Source: Candidatus Methylomirabilis sp. (GTDB taxonomy: Bacteria > DYJV01). From it: a stretch of DNA of 19,392 bases. Of the stretch, positions 1 through 9,371 are shown in pieces (position 1 is the stretch's first letter; each line of letters begins with the position of its first letter). A program made the translations under genes and the position numbers. The notes under the pieces were generated by a model, which was given only the letters and a program-made list of their open reading frames with translations, was not told the origin of the DNA and did no database searches. The DNA lies in NCBI GenBank assembly GCA_020722945.1, contig DYJV01000014.1, forward strand, positions 1 through 19,392, given 5' to 3'.

Positions 1-1
1 G

Positions 2-220
2 GAAAATTGCAAACATTTATTGACATTATCTAAATTAGAGCATACATACCGATTAATAACAAATAGTTATCTTGCATCAGGTAAGGATGGGTATCATAAT
101 TTTGGTGAGATAGAGTATAAAGAAGATACTGGATTTTTTGAAGTTGAATCTTTTCTTGAATATCTCCAAGATAAAAAAATTATAGGGATTCCTGAAAATA
201 CAGGGATAGTGATGGAGTAG
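2..220 (+). CDS. UshA-type 5'-nucleotidase, C-terminal fragment
   Basis: The reading frame is open to the left window edge, so this is the 3' end of a larger gene and the first in-window TTG (position 20) is not a real start. The residues match the substrate-binding C-terminal domain of the periplasmic 5'-nucleotidase / 2',3'-cyclic phosphodiesterase family. They read TYRLITNSYLASGKDGY, then a TGFFEVESFLEYLQ stretch, as in the E. coli UshA C-terminus (TYRMATLNFNATGGDGY and then NTGFIDAEVLKAYIQ). Family members hydrolyse nucleotides and UDP-sugars outside the cytoplasm. The catalytic metallophosphatase domain lies outside the window. The frame ends at a TAG (218-220), but coding-like sequence continues in another frame (separate entry), so this stop may not be the original one. 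Identification by memory of family motifs. Confidence 0.75.
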   Translation, partial: ENCKHLLTLSKLEHTYRLITNSYLASGKDGYHNFGEIEYKEDTGFFEVESFLEYLQDKKIIGIPENTGIVME

Positions 221-330
221 AGTCAAAAATCATAGATGATAAATCATACTCTCAACTACTGTTGAAAAATAATGAGTTTAAATATCTTCTGTTTTTTCTT
301 TTAGGTTTACTTATTTGGAGGGTGTTTTGA
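214..330 (+). other. Out-of-frame extension of the nucleotidase encoding a membrane-anchor-like tail
   Basis: Directly past the nucleotidase stop, the -1 frame is open from 196 to the TGA at 328-330. From 214 it encodes a short polar linker (GVESKIIDDKSYSQ), a Leu/Asn/Lys stretch, and then a hydrophobic helix FKYLLFFLLGLLIWRVF ending at the stop. A hydrophobic segment at the extreme C-terminus following a polar linker is what a tail-anchored surface nucleotidase would have. It has no convincing start codon or ribosome site of its own. It may be the true C-terminus separated by a 1-nt indel or recoding event, or chance coding. What is seen is only the open frame and the helix; the link to the nucleotidase is inference. 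Confidence 0.4.
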
Positions 331-344
331 TATAGATAGAGGGG

Positions 345-3149
345 TTATATAGATTCTCCTCTCTTCCAATTCTGGTATCTCTCTAATAGTTTTGTGATGT
401 CTGTTATTTTGTAAGGTTTGATAAGGTAATCTTTAAAACCGTATTTTTGGTAGTATGCAATGGCATCATCTTCGGAGTAACCTGATGTAACTACTATATA
501 TGCATCATTATCCTTCTCCAATAATATCTTTGCTGTATCTATGCCTCCCATACCTTTTTTGATAGTGAGATCAAACACTGCAAAATCAAATTTACTCTTG
601 TCGTATATCTCCAAGACCTGCTCTCCATTTTCAACAGCCGTAACAGTGCAGCCAAATTCGTTGAGAAGTAGAGAGAAAGATTCTCTGAGCATCGCTTCAT
701 CTTCTAAGTATAATATTTTTAGGTCTGTTTTGGAAATATCAATAGATGTGCTGCTACTATTTTCAGAAATAATTTCTTTATCAGTTGCCCTTAAAATGAT
801 TTTAAATTCTGTTCCTTTTTCGGTTGAATTAACAAATATCTTTCCGTGGTGCTTTGTAACTATTGAATGACATATAGATAAACCTAATCCGCTTCCTGTA
901 TCTTTGGTTGTAAAGAAGGGGTCAAATATTTTTTCAATAATACTCTGAGGAATCCCCGGACCATTGTCTGAAATCTTTATCTCAACATATTCACCTTCTG
1001 GAAGGTAGTAGTTGTTTTTGATAGTAAGTTTTAGGTTGTCAACAGATATATTTATCTCACCCTTATCTCTCAATGCCTCTTTTGCATTTATAATAATATT
1101 TGATATAACTTGGCTAAATTGGTCGTAATCTATCTCAATATTTTTTACATTTTCATTGAAGTGGTAATTGATATTGATAGATGTTCCTGAAACAAGAAGT
1201 TTTGAAATATCTGTTAGTAGTTTTTTAGGATCTTCAGGCTTTTTGATTGGAGAACCACCTTTAGAGAAGGTAAGCAGTTGCTGTGTGAGAGATTTGGATT
1301 TGCCAAGTATCATACCAATAGGTTCAATTAATTCCTCTATCTCTAATAAATTTATATCTTTATAAGAGCTATTTAAAAATTTTAGTTTAAATAGTTCAAA
1401 ATAAGATGTTATTGCTCCAAGATAGTTATTAAAATCGTGAGCTATTCCAGCAGCAAGTATCCCAAGTGCTTCAAGTTTCTGATTTTTTAAGATTTGCATT
1501 TCTAAATTTTTCTTCTGAGTAACATCTGAAAAAACAAAGACAACTCCCGATATATCACTTTGAGCATTGTATAATGGTGCAACACTATCCTCTATAATTA
1601 TGTAATCACCATTCTCTTTTATAAGTTTACAGTTGGTAATGATATAGCCCATTAGCCCACGCTCTATGATATCATCAAATGGGATGTAGTAATCGTTGCC
1701 ATCTATAGTTTGTAATTTGATTACCTCATTGAAGTCTTTACCAATAAGCTCTTCTAACTTCTTGCCGAGCATATTTTCTGCAGCTTTATTGCAAAAAATG
1801 ATATTTAGTGATTTATCCAAAACAACTACACTCTCCATTATTGATTTTAAAATGGTATTTAATTTGTCCTTCTCATCTTTCAGCTCATTTTCAAGAATTT
1901 TCCTCTCTGTAATATCAACTAATAGGGATAGTGCATACTCAACTTTCTTATTATCTTCAAAAATTTCAACAGGAACAAATCTTCCCTGAAAATATTTACT
2001 CCTACCATCAATATTATCTATCTTGTAACATAAGGTATTTAGAGTTTTGTTGGTAATAGCATCATTTATACAGTGTAAAAATTGTGATGATATATTTTGA
2101 GGAAGTATTTCTGATACTGTTTTACCAAATAGATCATCTTTATTTTGGCCAAATAGTTTATCTTGATTTGAGAAGATGTCGATATATTTCCCATTTTTAT
2201 CTAAAAGGAGAGCATTTTCAGGCATTGCAGATATAATGCTTTTCATTTTGTTCTCATTTTCTAATGCTTTTTGAGTGCTCAACTCTAAAGCTAAAGTTTT
2301 CTTATTTATTTGAAATCTGAGAATTATGAGAAATATAATTGAGATAATAAATAGTATAATGAAAAAATATAATACATTAAGAAGTATCCATGAAAAAGGG
2401 GAATTTGTTTTTAGAAGATTGTTGAGCATTTGGTTGTAAATAGAACTTGGGTCCTTTTTGAGCAGTATTAGTGAATGATCTAATTTTTCTATAACTGTTT
2501 TATCTACTTTTTTACTGAAAGCTATCCTTACCTCTATCGGTTTTAGTATGATTGAAGAGGTAGTAATATTTGATTTGTCTATGTATGGGTAATATATCCT
2601 GCTTATAAGTCCTGCATCAGCTTTATTGGATGATACAAGAGACGTAATCTCAGGATAATCTTTGCCGTAGGTGAAAGATGAATTTATCTTGAAAGATTTT
2701 AAGATATCTAAAAGTGCTTCATTACCGGTGAGAAAAATGTCGTTTTGTTTAACTGCTATACTTTTACCCTCTAAATCTATAATTGATCTGATATTTGAAT
2801 CGGTTCTAACTATTATTTTGCCCCAATTTATAAAAATATCTTCATTGTTAAAATTCATTATCTTCTCCCTCTCTTTAGAAAACCCAATTGGAAGGAGAAT
2901 ATCTATTTCGCCATCTTCTATTTTTTTGTAAAGAGAATCCCAAGAATCTTCAACAAATGTAAAATTTATACCCTCTTTTTCAGCAATATATCTAAATATA
3001 TCAGGGACAAATCCTGTAATTTTGCCATCTTGAATTGTGGATAAGGGGGGATTGTTCCAGACACCAACTACTAACATATCACTTGAATTTAGTAGTGGAG
3101 TATTAGAAAAGATGAAAATCGCAAATATTATTAATAAAAATTTTTTCAT
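345..3149 (-). CDS. Hybrid sensor histidine kinase with periplasmic solute-binding domain
   Basis: A 934-residue membrane sensor. Residues 1-23 form a signal/anchor segment and about 25-250 a SBP_bac_3-like periplasmic ligand-binding domain (GVWNNPPLS, GFVPDIFRYIAEKEG, GEIDILLPIGFS). Residues 254-278 are a membrane helix, followed by two PAS domains (about 300-420 and 425-547). The kinase core has the phospho-acceptor H571 in AGIAHDFNN (NtrB-like HisKA), the N box around N684-N688, G1 DNGPGIP (D728), the F box FDPFFTTKD and G2 GSGLGL. A C-terminal receiver (about 811-925) has acidic E816/D817, phospho-acceptor D860, T888 and K911. The ligand of the first domain is probably a small amino-acid-like solute, which the sequence does not settle. 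No output domain or partner regulator is adjacent, so phosphotransfer must reach an unlinked protein. It starts 25 nt after the lipoprotein gene, probably in one transcript; no clear Shine-Dalgarno precedes the ATG. Confidence 0.93.
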   Translation of the reverse strand: MKKFLLIIFAIFIFSNTPLLNSSDMLVVGVWNNPPLSTIQDGKITGFVPDIFRYIAEKEGINFTFVEDSWDSLYKKIEDGEIDILLPIGFSKEREKIMNFNNEDIFINWGKIIVRTDSNIRSIIDLEGKSIAVKQNDIFLTGNEALLDILKSFKINSSFTYGKDYPEITSLVSSNKADAGLISRIYYPYIDKSNITTSSIILKPIEVRIAFSKKVDKTVIEKLDHSLILLKKDPSSIYNQMLNNLLKTNSPFSWILLNVLYFFIILFIISIIFLIILRFQINKKTLALELSTQKALENENKMKSIISAMPENALLLDKNGKYIDIFSNQDKLFGQNKDDLFGKTVSEILPQNISSQFLHCINDAITNKTLNTLCYKIDNIDGRSKYFQGRFVPVEIFEDNKKVEYALSLLVDITERKILENELKDEKDKLNTILKSIMESVVVLDKSLNIIFCNKAAENMLGKKLEELIGKDFNEVIKLQTIDGNDYYIPFDDIIERGLMGYIITNCKLIKENGDYIIIEDSVAPLYNAQSDISGVVFVFSDVTQKKNLEMQILKNQKLEALGILAAGIAHDFNNYLGAITSYFELFKLKFLNSSYKDINLLEIEELIEPIGMILGKSKSLTQQLLTFSKGGSPIKKPEDPKKLLTDISKLLVSGTSININYHFNENVKNIEIDYDQFSQVISNIIINAKEALRDKGEINISVDNLKLTIKNNYYLPEGEYVEIKISDNGPGIPQSIIEKIFDPFFTTKDTGSGLGLSICHSIVTKHHGKIFVNSTEKGTEFKIILRATDKEIISENSSSTSIDISKTDLKILYLEDEAMLRESFSLLLNEFGCTVTAVENGEQVLEIYDKSKFDFAVFDLTIKKGMGGIDTAKILLEKDNDAYIVVTSGYSEDDAIAYYQKYGFKDYLIKPYKITDITKLLERYQNWKRGESI

Positions 3150-3174
3150 TTTAAACTGAAAAATTATTCAAAGA

Positions 3175-3468
3175 TTAGAACTCCTCAACTATTACTGTGC
3201 CACTTAATTTTACCTCTTTCCCATTTTCATCTATAAATGATATAAAACTACCTTGAATCTCTATATTAAAACGTCCTTCCCATTTTTTGAGGACAACCCC
3301 TGTCTCTGAATAGAGAGTAACAGAGCGTTTGAGTCCTACAATGCCAGATTTTATATGTTTTAGGTCTTTTCTCTGCTTCTCTGTGCATCCTGCAAATAGT
3401 ATAAGAAGAAAAAGTGTGAAAATAATAATTATAATTTTTAGATGTTGTAATTTTGTAAAAAATGACAT
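3175..3468 (-). CDS. Small lipoprotein, DUF5052-like
   Basis: Predicted 97-residue lipoprotein: basic N-terminus, a run of Ile/Leu/Phe and a lipobox LFAGC with the lipidated Cys at about residue 28. A compact domain of about 65 residues follows, built of predicted beta strands (GLKRSVTLYSETG, GRFNIEIQG, FIDENGKEVKLSGTVIVEEF). That pattern resembles the DUF5052 small-lipoprotein family by memory; the biochemical function is unknown. A TTG five codons upstream would also be in frame, but GAAAGGG lies 6 nt before the ATG at 3468, so that ATG is preferred. It is the first gene of a leftward pair with the hybrid kinase, so it could be an accessory of the sensor or simply share its promoter. Confidence 0.75.
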   Translation of the reverse strand: MSFFTKLQHLKIIIIIFTLFLLILFAGCTEKQRKDLKHIKSGIVGLKRSVTLYSETGVVLKKWEGRFNIEIQGSFISFIDENGKEVKLSGTVIVEEF

Positions 3469-3499
3469 ATTATACCCTTTCAAAATTATTAATTTTTCG

Positions 3500-3528
3500 T
3501 TTATATATTAAAAATTTTTTTTTGTAAA
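3500..3528 (-). promoter_or_regulatory. Sigma70-type promoter for the lipoprotein/kinase pair
   Basis: Leftward -35 TTTACA (3523-3528) and -10 TATAAA (3500-3505) separated by 17 nt, each one mismatch from consensus. Expected transcription start is near 3493, leaving a leader of about 25 nt that carries the GAAAGGG ribosome site. The -35 overlaps the ribosome site of the divergent PHP gene. Confidence 0.55.
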
Positions 3529-3538
3529 GGAGTTATAT

Positions 3539-4390
3539 TTGAGTATAATAGATTTACATGTTCATTCGACTTTTTCTGATGGCACATGCACCCCATCAGA
3601 GATAATAAGATTGGCTGAAGCTTCAGGTATTGGTGCTGTTGCAATTACAGATCATGATACAATTGACGGTATAGATGAGTTTGAATCTTACAAATCAGAA
3701 CTTGTTAAAAAAATCAAAGGTATTGAAATAAGTGTTCAGATGGGTGAGCTCAATTTTCATATGGTTGGATTATTTTTGGATCACAAAAATCACTACTTTA
3801 CAGATAAAATTGACTATCTTAAAAAAGCAAGAATCGAAAGGAATCACAAAATAGTAAAAAAGCTCAATGAGCTTCAGTTTGATATCACCATAGAGGAGCT
3901 TGAAGAGATTGCCAAAGGTGAAATTGGGAGACCTCATATCTCTGAAATTCTTCTCAAAAAAGGTTATTTTACTGATAGGAATGATGTTTTTAATAAACTT
4001 CTTAAAAAGGGTGCACCTGCATATTTTGACAAATTTAGATATTCACCCAAAGAAGCAATATCACTAATAAAAGAGCATGCAAAGGGGTTATCAGTTCTTG
4101 CTCATCCCGGCTTGATAAACCTAAAACGAAGCCAAAAGCGTGAGCTCATCTCCCAACTAAAAGATTGGGGGCTTGATGCGATAGAAGTTTACTATTCAGA
4201 GCATACTTCTGATGAAATCAGATTTTTGGAAGATATAGCAAAAAGATTCAAACTACTCAAATCAGGTGGTTCAGATTTTCATGGGGAGAATAAAAAGGGT
4301 ATATTTTTGGGAACCGGTAGAAACAACAATCTAAACATCGATTTCTCTTTTTATCAAAATTTAAAAAATTTCTGGGAGGGTAGAGGATGA
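3539..4390 (+). CDS. PHP-domain phosphoesterase (YciV/RNase AM-like)
   Basis: A 283-residue cytoplasmic metal-dependent phosphoesterase of the PHP superfamily. Trinuclear-site motifs are visible in order: DLHVHSTFSDG (H7, H9, D14), ITDHDTIDG (D38-H39), E63 in GIEIS, H74, RPH (H133), LAHPG (H189) and SGGSDFHG (D246, H248). Length and the helical insert at about 95-165 fit the YciV/TrpH subgroup. Its studied members act as 5'-3' exoribonuclease on short RNAs or as 3',5'-nucleotide bisphosphatase; which activity applies here is not visible. The start is TTG, chosen because AAAGGAG (3526-3532) sits 6 nt upstream and the sequence begins immediately with the conserved first strand. The stop overlaps the next gene's start (ATGA), so the two are translationally coupled. 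Confidence 0.88.
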   Translation: MSIIDLHVHSTFSDGTCTPSEIIRLAEASGIGAVAITDHDTIDGIDEFESYKSELVKKIKGIEISVQMGELNFHMVGLFLDHKNHYFTDKIDYLKKARIERNHKIVKKLNELQFDITIEELEEIAKGEIGRPHISEILLKKGYFTDRNDVFNKLLKKGAPAYFDKFRYSPKEAISLIKEHAKGLSVLAHPGLINLKRSQKRELISQLKDWGLDAIEVYYSEHTSDEIRFLEDIAKRFKLLKSGGSDFHGENKKGIFLGTGRNNNLNIDFSFYQNLKNFWEGRG

Positions 4391-4947
4391 TGGAGATATT
4401 TCCACCAAAAGATGATTCACAATTTATACTTGTTGATTTTCAGACAGGGTTTCTAAAAGCTTTCAAAGATAAGGTAGTAAAGCAGCTCCAAGGAAATCTT
4501 TCACTCCTAATTGAGGTAATGAAGTATTACAAAATCCCAATAACAGTTATGGAGCAGAACAACAGCAAACTTGGGAGCACCACTGTGGAGATACAAAATT
4601 CTCTTGCAGAACACTACACACCATTTAACAAATTCTTTTTTAGCGGATTTAAAGATGCTTCTATAGCATCTGCTATTACCAATCTTAAAAAAAGTAATGT
4701 AATTTTAGGTGGCATTGAAACACATATATGTGTTTTACAAACAACTATTGACCTAATTTCAAGGAGTTATAACGTATATATTGTTTCAGATTGTGTTGGC
4801 TCAAGAAGAAAAGAGGATTGGAAAGCTGGACTTGATAAACTCAAAGATTGTGGTGCAAATCTGATTACTTCAGAGATGCTTCTTTTTGCCTATCTTGAAA
4901 CATCAGCAGGTCCTCCATTTAAACATTTTTTACCTTTTCTAAAGTAA
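4387..4947 (+). CDS. Isochorismatase-family cysteine hydrolase
   Basis: A 186-residue alpha/beta hydrolase of the isochorismatase/nicotinamidase superfamily. The Asp-Lys-Cys catalytic set is visible: D17 in LVDFQTGF, K82 in FNKFFFS, and C115 in GGIETHICV, with the usual TTIDL helix after the cysteine. The C-terminus (SEMLLFAYLETSAGPPFKHF) is typical of the YcaC-like branch, whose substrates are mostly undefined. The metal-site histidines expected of a true nicotinamidase are not apparent, so I do not call it PncA. It overlaps the PHP gene by 4 nt (ATGA) with a GGGAGGG just upstream. Coupled expression suggests the two hydrolases are made together, perhaps in nucleotide or cofactor turnover (inference). 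Confidence 0.85.
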   Translation: MMEIFPPKDDSQFILVDFQTGFLKAFKDKVVKQLQGNLSLLIEVMKYYKIPITVMEQNNSKLGSTTVEIQNSLAEHYTPFNKFFFSGFKDASIASAITNLKKSNVILGGIETHICVLQTTIDLISRSYNVYIVSDCVGSRRKEDWKAGLDKLKDCGANLITSEMLLFAYLETSAGPPFKHFLPFLK

Positions 4948-4957
4948 AATTTATACT
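4929..4957 (+). promoter_or_regulatory. Sigma70-type promoter for the CZB chemoreceptor
   Basis: TTTACC (4929-4934), 17 nt, TATACT (4952-4957). It begins inside the last codons of the isochorismatase-family gene. Predicted start is near 4964, directly before the GGGGAGG ribosome site (4969-4975) and the ATG at 4982. Confidence 0.45.
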
Positions 4958-4981
4958 CAAATTATTATGGGGAGGCTATAA

Positions 4982-7615
4982 ATGACAATTAGAAAAAAAT
5001 TGATACTTTTTACTTTACTTTTTATCTCTCTTTTAGTTGGAATCTTTATTTTTACATTATATTTTGCAAATATTGCAAAAGGGGATGCTGTTGTTATTAA
5101 TTTGGCGGGAAGAGAGCGGATGTTGTCCCAAAAATTGGTAAAAGAGATATTTATGTATGATAAAAATCTTATAAAAAAAGAGGATGTTGCTCTTACTGCT
5201 AAAGTTTTTGAAACCACACTTAATGCTCTTACTTCAGGTGGAGATGCACCTATTGATCTCAAAATGACTAAATTTACACATTTAGAAGAAGAGAGAGATC
5301 CTCTGGTAAAAGATAAGCTTATACAATTACAGAGAAGTTGGAAAGAATTTAATACCAATATCATCAATTATCTTGATAATAAAGAGAATGAATCTGCCTT
5401 ACAATTTATTATAAAAAACAACCTAAATATACTTACTGAGATGAATAATATAGTCTCTATGATGGAAAAAAATTCCACTAAAAGCTCACTATACCTTGAC
5501 TATATAATAGCATTTGCAATAAGTATAGGATTTTTAATTGGATTTTTCCTGTTCCAAACTGCAAGGAAGATAGATTTAAAGATAAAAAATATTATATCAA
5601 TCAATCATAGGCTCTCATCTGGGGATCTTAGCTCTCAAATAGAATCACCCAAGAGATTAATTGATGAAATCGACACTTTGACCTCTTTTACCAAGAAGAT
5701 GAGTGATAGTTTTAATAGATTGATAGCAGACACAAAAACTAATGTTTTTAATGTAGGTATAAGTGATATAAAATTAAAGAGTATAAAAGTATTACTTCAA
5801 AATAATATCAAAAGAACAACCAATGATATCAACTATACTATTGAAAAAACTAATAATATAATAAAATCAATATATGATAATAATGCAGAAATTGCCAAAG
5901 TAAAGGAAAATTCTACTGATGTTGTTATTTCAGGTAGAGAGATGCTAAAATCAATAGAACTTTTTTCTGAACTAATTGAAGAAATTATCAAAAGTAATGA
6001 AAAAACAGCTGAAGAGATCAATGTTATTATGAATATGATAGAGACCACAGCCAATCAGATTGAGATAGCTGCAGTGAATGTTGTTGAAGTAAAAGATGCA
6101 AATGAGATGGTAAAGAGAGACATCCTAAAGACATTTGAAGCAGCCAAAATAATCACTACTGAAATGGATGCTGTTTCAAGTGCAGTAAATGAGCAGAGTG
6201 CGAGTATTGAAGATGTTGCAAATAATGCAAAAAAAGCTGAAGAGTTTAGCCTTGAAAATTTAACAAAAGCTAATGATGGAGTCAAATCATTAGAGATACT
6301 AACCAAATCTATATCTGACATCAAGAGTAAAGTTTTTAATATTGTTGATAATATCAAAGAATTATCAGACATGGCTACTAATATTGGTAAAATAACTGAC
6401 ACAATAGATGAAATATCAGAACAGACCAATTTATTAGCTCTTAATGCTGCTATTGAAGCAGCAAGAGCTGGTGAGGCAGGGAAAGGATTTGCTGTTGTTG
6501 CGGATGAAGTCCGTAAGCTTGCTGAGAGAAGTTTATTTGCAGCAAAAGATATTGCAAAACTTATACAAGAGATCCAGCTAAAAGTTGATAATTCAACTAA
6601 AGTTTCTGAAGAGAGTATAAGTGCGGTAGAGAAAGGGTCAGAAGTTGTAAGTAATACTTCAAATATAATTACCCAAATAAGAGAGGCAAGTGAATTTTCA
6701 AAGAATTTTGCGATGCAGATATCAAATGCCACAAGTGAACAGACAGAGGTTAGCTCACAACTTGTTAAAAGCATCCTCAATGTTAAAGAAAAATGTGATC
6801 ATATAGTTGAGTTTGTTGATGGACTCCAAAATTCTGGAAATATTATATTGGATAAAATGAATCAGATGGAAAATATGATAACCACAATTAATGACTCTTC
6901 ACAGTTGCAGAGAAAATCGGTAGAAAATTTAAATCTCGTTATTAACAATATCAAAAATTCTAACCACAAAGTTAATTCAAATATAAAAGAACAGAGAGTA
7001 AGTGGAGAGAATGTTGTTACTAAGATTGAAAATACAGATATCAGAGTTAATGAGCTTAACAAAAAAATTAATTATCAGGTTGAATCAGTCAAAGAGATAG
7101 AGGAAATATTGAATAATCTTAGAGAGCTCAACAACAAAAACACTCAAATCACAGATCAAATGTCAGAGATTCAAAGTTACAACAGTAAGGTATCATCAGA
7201 ATTATCCAAATCTATCAATGTATTTAAAGTTAATTATAAATTTGATGTCTTATCAATAATATCTAAACACAAAATTTATTTTGAAACAATCTTTTCAGAT
7301 ATGACTATATCAGATAAAGTAGAGAAAGGATTACTGAATAATCATCAAAATTGTGAATTTGGGAAATGGCTATACAACAGCAGGGAGATTATCTCAAATT
7401 TTATTGATCCAAACATTTTAAAAGAAATTGAATCGAAACACCAAGAGTATCATCAAAATATAGAAAATGCTGTGAATGCTTTCAATTCTGGGGATAAAGA
7501 AAAAGGATTCTCCTTGATGAAAGATGTAGAGGTATTTTTTGAAAACAGATTAAAGCCAAATCTCCAAAGTTTAGTAAAAGCATTATTAGAGACAAATCAA
7601 CTTAATAAAGTATAA
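4982..7615 (+). CDS. Methyl-accepting chemotaxis protein with PilJ-like sensor and CZB domain
   Basis: An 877-residue chemoreceptor. TM1 is about 7-28. The periplasmic region (about 30-165) opens with [14 protein letters not shown], the hallmark of type IV-pili/NarX-like (PilJ-type) sensor helices. TM2 is about 171-192, a HAMP-like region about 193-250. A very long coiled-coil signalling domain follows, whose conserved tip is [23 protein letters not shown] and then [13 protein letters not shown] (about 480-517). The last about 125 residues are a CZB (chemoreceptor zinc-binding) domain with ligands H763, C791 (NCEFGKWLY), H820 and H824 (KHQEYH). In studied receptors this domain senses zinc or cysteine oxidation such as by hypochlorite. 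The protein should relay to CheA/CheW, which are not in this window. Start supported by GGGGAGG 6 nt upstream. It is probably transcribed on its own. Confidence 0.95.
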   Translation: MTIRKKLILFTLLFISLLVGIFIFTLYFANIAKGDAVVINLAGRERMLSQKLVKEIFMYDKNLIKKEDVALTAKVFETTLNALTSGGDAPIDLKMTKFTHLEEERDPLVKDKLIQLQRSWKEFNTNIINYLDNKENESALQFIIKNNLNILTEMNNIVSMMEKNSTKSSLYLDYIIAFAISIGFLIGFFLFQTARKIDLKIKNIISINHRLSSGDLSSQIESPKRLIDEIDTLTSFTKKMSDSFNRLIADTKTNVFNVGISDIKLKSIKVLLQNNIKRTTNDINYTIEKTNNIIKSIYDNNAEIAKVKENSTDVVISGREMLKSIELFSELIEEIIKSNEKTAEEINVIMNMIETTANQIEIAAVNVVEVKDANEMVKRDILKTFEAAKIITTEMDAVSSAVNEQSASIEDVANNAKKAEEFSLENLTKANDGVKSLEILTKSISDIKSKVFNIVDNIKELSDMATNIGKITDTIDEISEQTNLLALNAAIEAARAGEAGKGFAVVADEVRKLAERSLFAAKDIAKLIQEIQLKVDNSTKVSEESISAVEKGSEVVSNTSNIITQIREASEFSKNFAMQISNATSEQTEVSSQLVKSILNVKEKCDHIVEFVDGLQNSGNIILDKMNQMENMITTINDSSQLQRKSVENLNLVINNIKNSNHKVNSNIKEQRVSGENVVTKIENTDIRVNELNKKINYQVESVKEIEEILNNLRELNNKNTQITDQMSEIQSYNSKVSSELSKSINVFKVNYKFDVLSIISKHKIYFETIFSDMTISDKVEKGLLNNHQNCEFGKWLYNSREIISNFIDPNILKEIESKHQEYHQNIENAVNAFNSGDKEKGFSLMKDVEVFFENRLKPNLQSLVKALLETNQLNKV

Positions 7616-7623
7616 TTTTAATA

Positions 7624-7652
7624 TTTATCCTTTATTATCAATAAGATATAAT
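7624..7652 (+). promoter_or_regulatory. Candidate promoter for ilvD
   Basis: A perfect -10 TATAAT (7647-7652) lies 17 nt after a weak -35 TTTATC (7624-7629). Expected start is near 7659, giving a leader of about 50 nt with GAGGAGG at 7698-7704. In the 95-nt gap between the chemoreceptor and ilvD there is no room for a T-box or leader-peptide attenuator and none is seen. Confidence 0.35.
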
Positions 7653-7710
7653 TGTAAGTTAAAGCATTTTATATACAAATATCTAATATTTTTCAAAGAG
7701 GAGGATAATT

Positions 7711-9369
7711 ATGAGATCAGATCTTATGAAAAAAGGGGTAGAGAGGAGTCCTCACAGATCATTATTTAAGGCAACAGGGTTAACAGACGAGGAGCTCAAA
7801 AGACCTATAATTGGGATTGCAAACTCTGCTAATGAAGTAATTCCGGGTCATATACATCTAAATACTATTGTTGAAGCAGTAAAAGCAGGAATTAGAATGT
7901 CAGGGGGGACACCTCTTGAATTTTCTACAATTGGAGTATGTGACGGCATAGCAATGGGGCATCAAGGAATGAAATACTCTCTCGGCTCAAGGGAGCTAAT
8001 TGCAGATAGCATAGAGATAATGGGAAATGCTTATCCATTTGATGGATTAGTCATTGTTCCTAATTGTGACAAGATAATCCCAGGAATGCTTATGGCAGCT
8101 GCAAGATTAAATATTCCATCAATTATGATAAGTGGTGGTCCTATGCTTGCAGGTAATTATAAAAATAAATCGATTGATCTTATAACCGTTTTTGAAGCAA
8201 TTGGCAAATATTCAAAAAAAGAGATAACTGAAGATCAGTTGTGCGAGATAGAGGGTTGTGCCTGCCCGGGTGCAGGTTCGTGTAGTGGAATGTTTACTGC
8301 CAATTCAATGAATTGTCTTTCAGAAGTTTTGGGAATGGCTCTACCTTATAATGGGACTATCCCTGCTGTTTTTGCAGATAGGATAAGGCTTGCAAAATAT
8401 ACTGGGATGAAGATAATGGAGCTTGTAGAGAAAGATATCAAACCATCAGATATACTTACACTTGATACCTTCAAAAATACAATCATAGTCGATATGGCTT
8501 TTGGAGGTTCTACAAATACATCTCTTCATCTTCCTGCTATAGCAAATGAAGTTGGAATAAAACTTGGCTTAGACTACTTTAATGAATTATCAGAGAAGAC
8601 TCCCCACCTATGCAACATGAGCCCTGGAGGGTCTCATCATATTGAAGACTTACACTTTGCAGGTGGCATTCCCGCATTGATAAATAGATTGAGAGCTTTA
8701 AAAACAATAAATGAAGATTGTTTAACTGTAACTGGTGAGACTATTGGCAAAAATGTTATGAACGCAAATGTCCTAAATTCAGATGTTATTAGACCCCTTG
8801 ATAATCCATACCACAAAACAGGTGGTCTTGCTGTGCTGTATGGTAATCTTGCAAAAAATGGAGCTGTTGTCAAAAAGAGTGCAGTAGCCAATGAGATGCT
8901 GAAGCATGAAGGACCAGCAAGAGTTTTTGATTCAGAGGAGGAAGCTCTTGAATCAATACTCTCTCTCAAAATTAAAAAAGGTGATGTCATTGTAATAAGA
9001 TATGAAGGGCCCAAGGGTGGACCTGGAATGAGGGAGATGCTTGCACCTACATCTGCGGTAGCTGGAGTTGGTCTTGACAAAGATGTTGCACTGATAACAG
9101 ATGGAAGATTTTCTGGTGGAACAAGGGGAGCTGCAATAGGTCATGTATCACCTGAGGGTGCCGATGGTGGTCTAATAGGATTAGTAAAAGATGGGGACAT
9201 TATATCTATTGATATCCCTCAAAACAAACTTGAATTAAAAGTTGATTCTCAAGAAATTGAAATCAGAAGAAAAAATTGGAAACAACCTGAACCAAAGATA
9301 AAAAAAGGTTATATGTATCGATACTCTCTTAATGTCAAATCTGCCAATACAGGGGCAATATTGGAGTAA
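7711..9369 (+). CDS. ilvD: Dihydroxy-acid dehydratase
   Basis: A 552-residue IlvD/Edd-family enzyme, normal length for the short bacterial/archaeal form. It dehydrates 2,3-dihydroxy-isovalerate and 2,3-dihydroxy-3-methylvalerate in valine, leucine and isoleucine synthesis in the cytoplasm. Motifs: [17 protein letters not shown] (C77), [16 protein letters not shown] (C119), [20 protein letters not shown] (C185, C191), and the C-terminal [13 protein letters not shown] with the catalytic-base serine S468. The N-terminal loop reads EVIPGHIHL, lacking the cysteine of the PCNxH loop seen in oxygen-stable [2Fe-2S] enzymes. It therefore looks like the oxygen-sensitive cluster type (inference). Strong ribosome site GAGGAGG 6 nt before the ATG. 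No other ilv gene is adjacent; a DUF89 gene starts 2 nt after the stop. Confidence 0.95.
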   Translation: MRSDLMKKGVERSPHRSLFKATGLTDEELKRPIIGIANSANEVIPGHIHLNTIVEAVKAGIRMSGGTPLEFSTIGVCDGIAMGHQGMKYSLGSRELIADSIEIMGNAYPFDGLVIVPNCDKIIPGMLMAAARLNIPSIMISGGPMLAGNYKNKSIDLITVFEAIGKYSKKEITEDQLCEIEGCACPGAGSCSGMFTANSMNCLSEVLGMALPYNGTIPAVFADRIRLAKYTGMKIMELVEKDIKPSDILTLDTFKNTIIVDMAFGGSTNTSLHLPAIANEVGIKLGLDYFNELSEKTPHLCNMSPGGSHHIEDLHFAGGIPALINRLRALKTINEDCLTVTGETIGKNVMNANVLNSDVIRPLDNPYHKTGGLAVLYGNLAKNGAVVKKSAVANEMLKHEGPARVFDSEEEALESILSLKIKKGDVIVIRYEGPKGGPGMREMLAPTSAVAGVGLDKDVALITDGRFSGGTRGAAIGHVSPEGADGGLIGLVKDGDIISIDIPQNKLELKVDSQEIEIRRKNWKQPEPKIKKGYMYRYSLNVKSANTGAILE

Positions 9370-9371
9370 CA

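Noticed and set aside
338-362. AGAGG/CCTCT hairpin between the convergent nucleotidase and kinase genes, considered as a bidirectional terminator
   Set aside because: The stem is only 5 bp, it overlaps the kinase stop codon, and no T-run follows on either strand at the right place.
4387-4947. Nicotinamidase (pncA) call for the isochorismatase-family gene
   Set aside because: The D-K-C set is shared by the whole superfamily, and the nicotinamidase metal-binding residues after the aspartate are not apparent.
6055-6780. A long minus-strand open frame (241 codons) opposite the first chemoreceptor
   Set aside because: It mirrors the coiled-coil coding of the receptor: Ser/Leu/Ile-rich antisense of Glu/Asn/Asp codons, with no ribosome site or family resemblance. 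The plus strand carries an unmistakable receptor signature.
7616-7710. T-box or attenuator leader before ilvD
   Set aside because: Only 95 nt are available, with no T-box sequence, no run of Ile/Val/Leu codons in a leader peptide, and no terminator hairpin.
8637-9080. Minus-strand open frame of 147 codons inside ilvD
   Set aside because: Antisense shadow of the conserved IlvD C-terminal half; no family features and no translation signals.
7711-9369. Alternative identity as 6-phosphogluconate dehydratase (Edd)
   Set aside because: The 552-residue length and the [19 protein letters not shown] motif match the short dihydroxy-acid dehydratases; Edd proteins are longer and no Entner-Doudoroff partner is adjacent.
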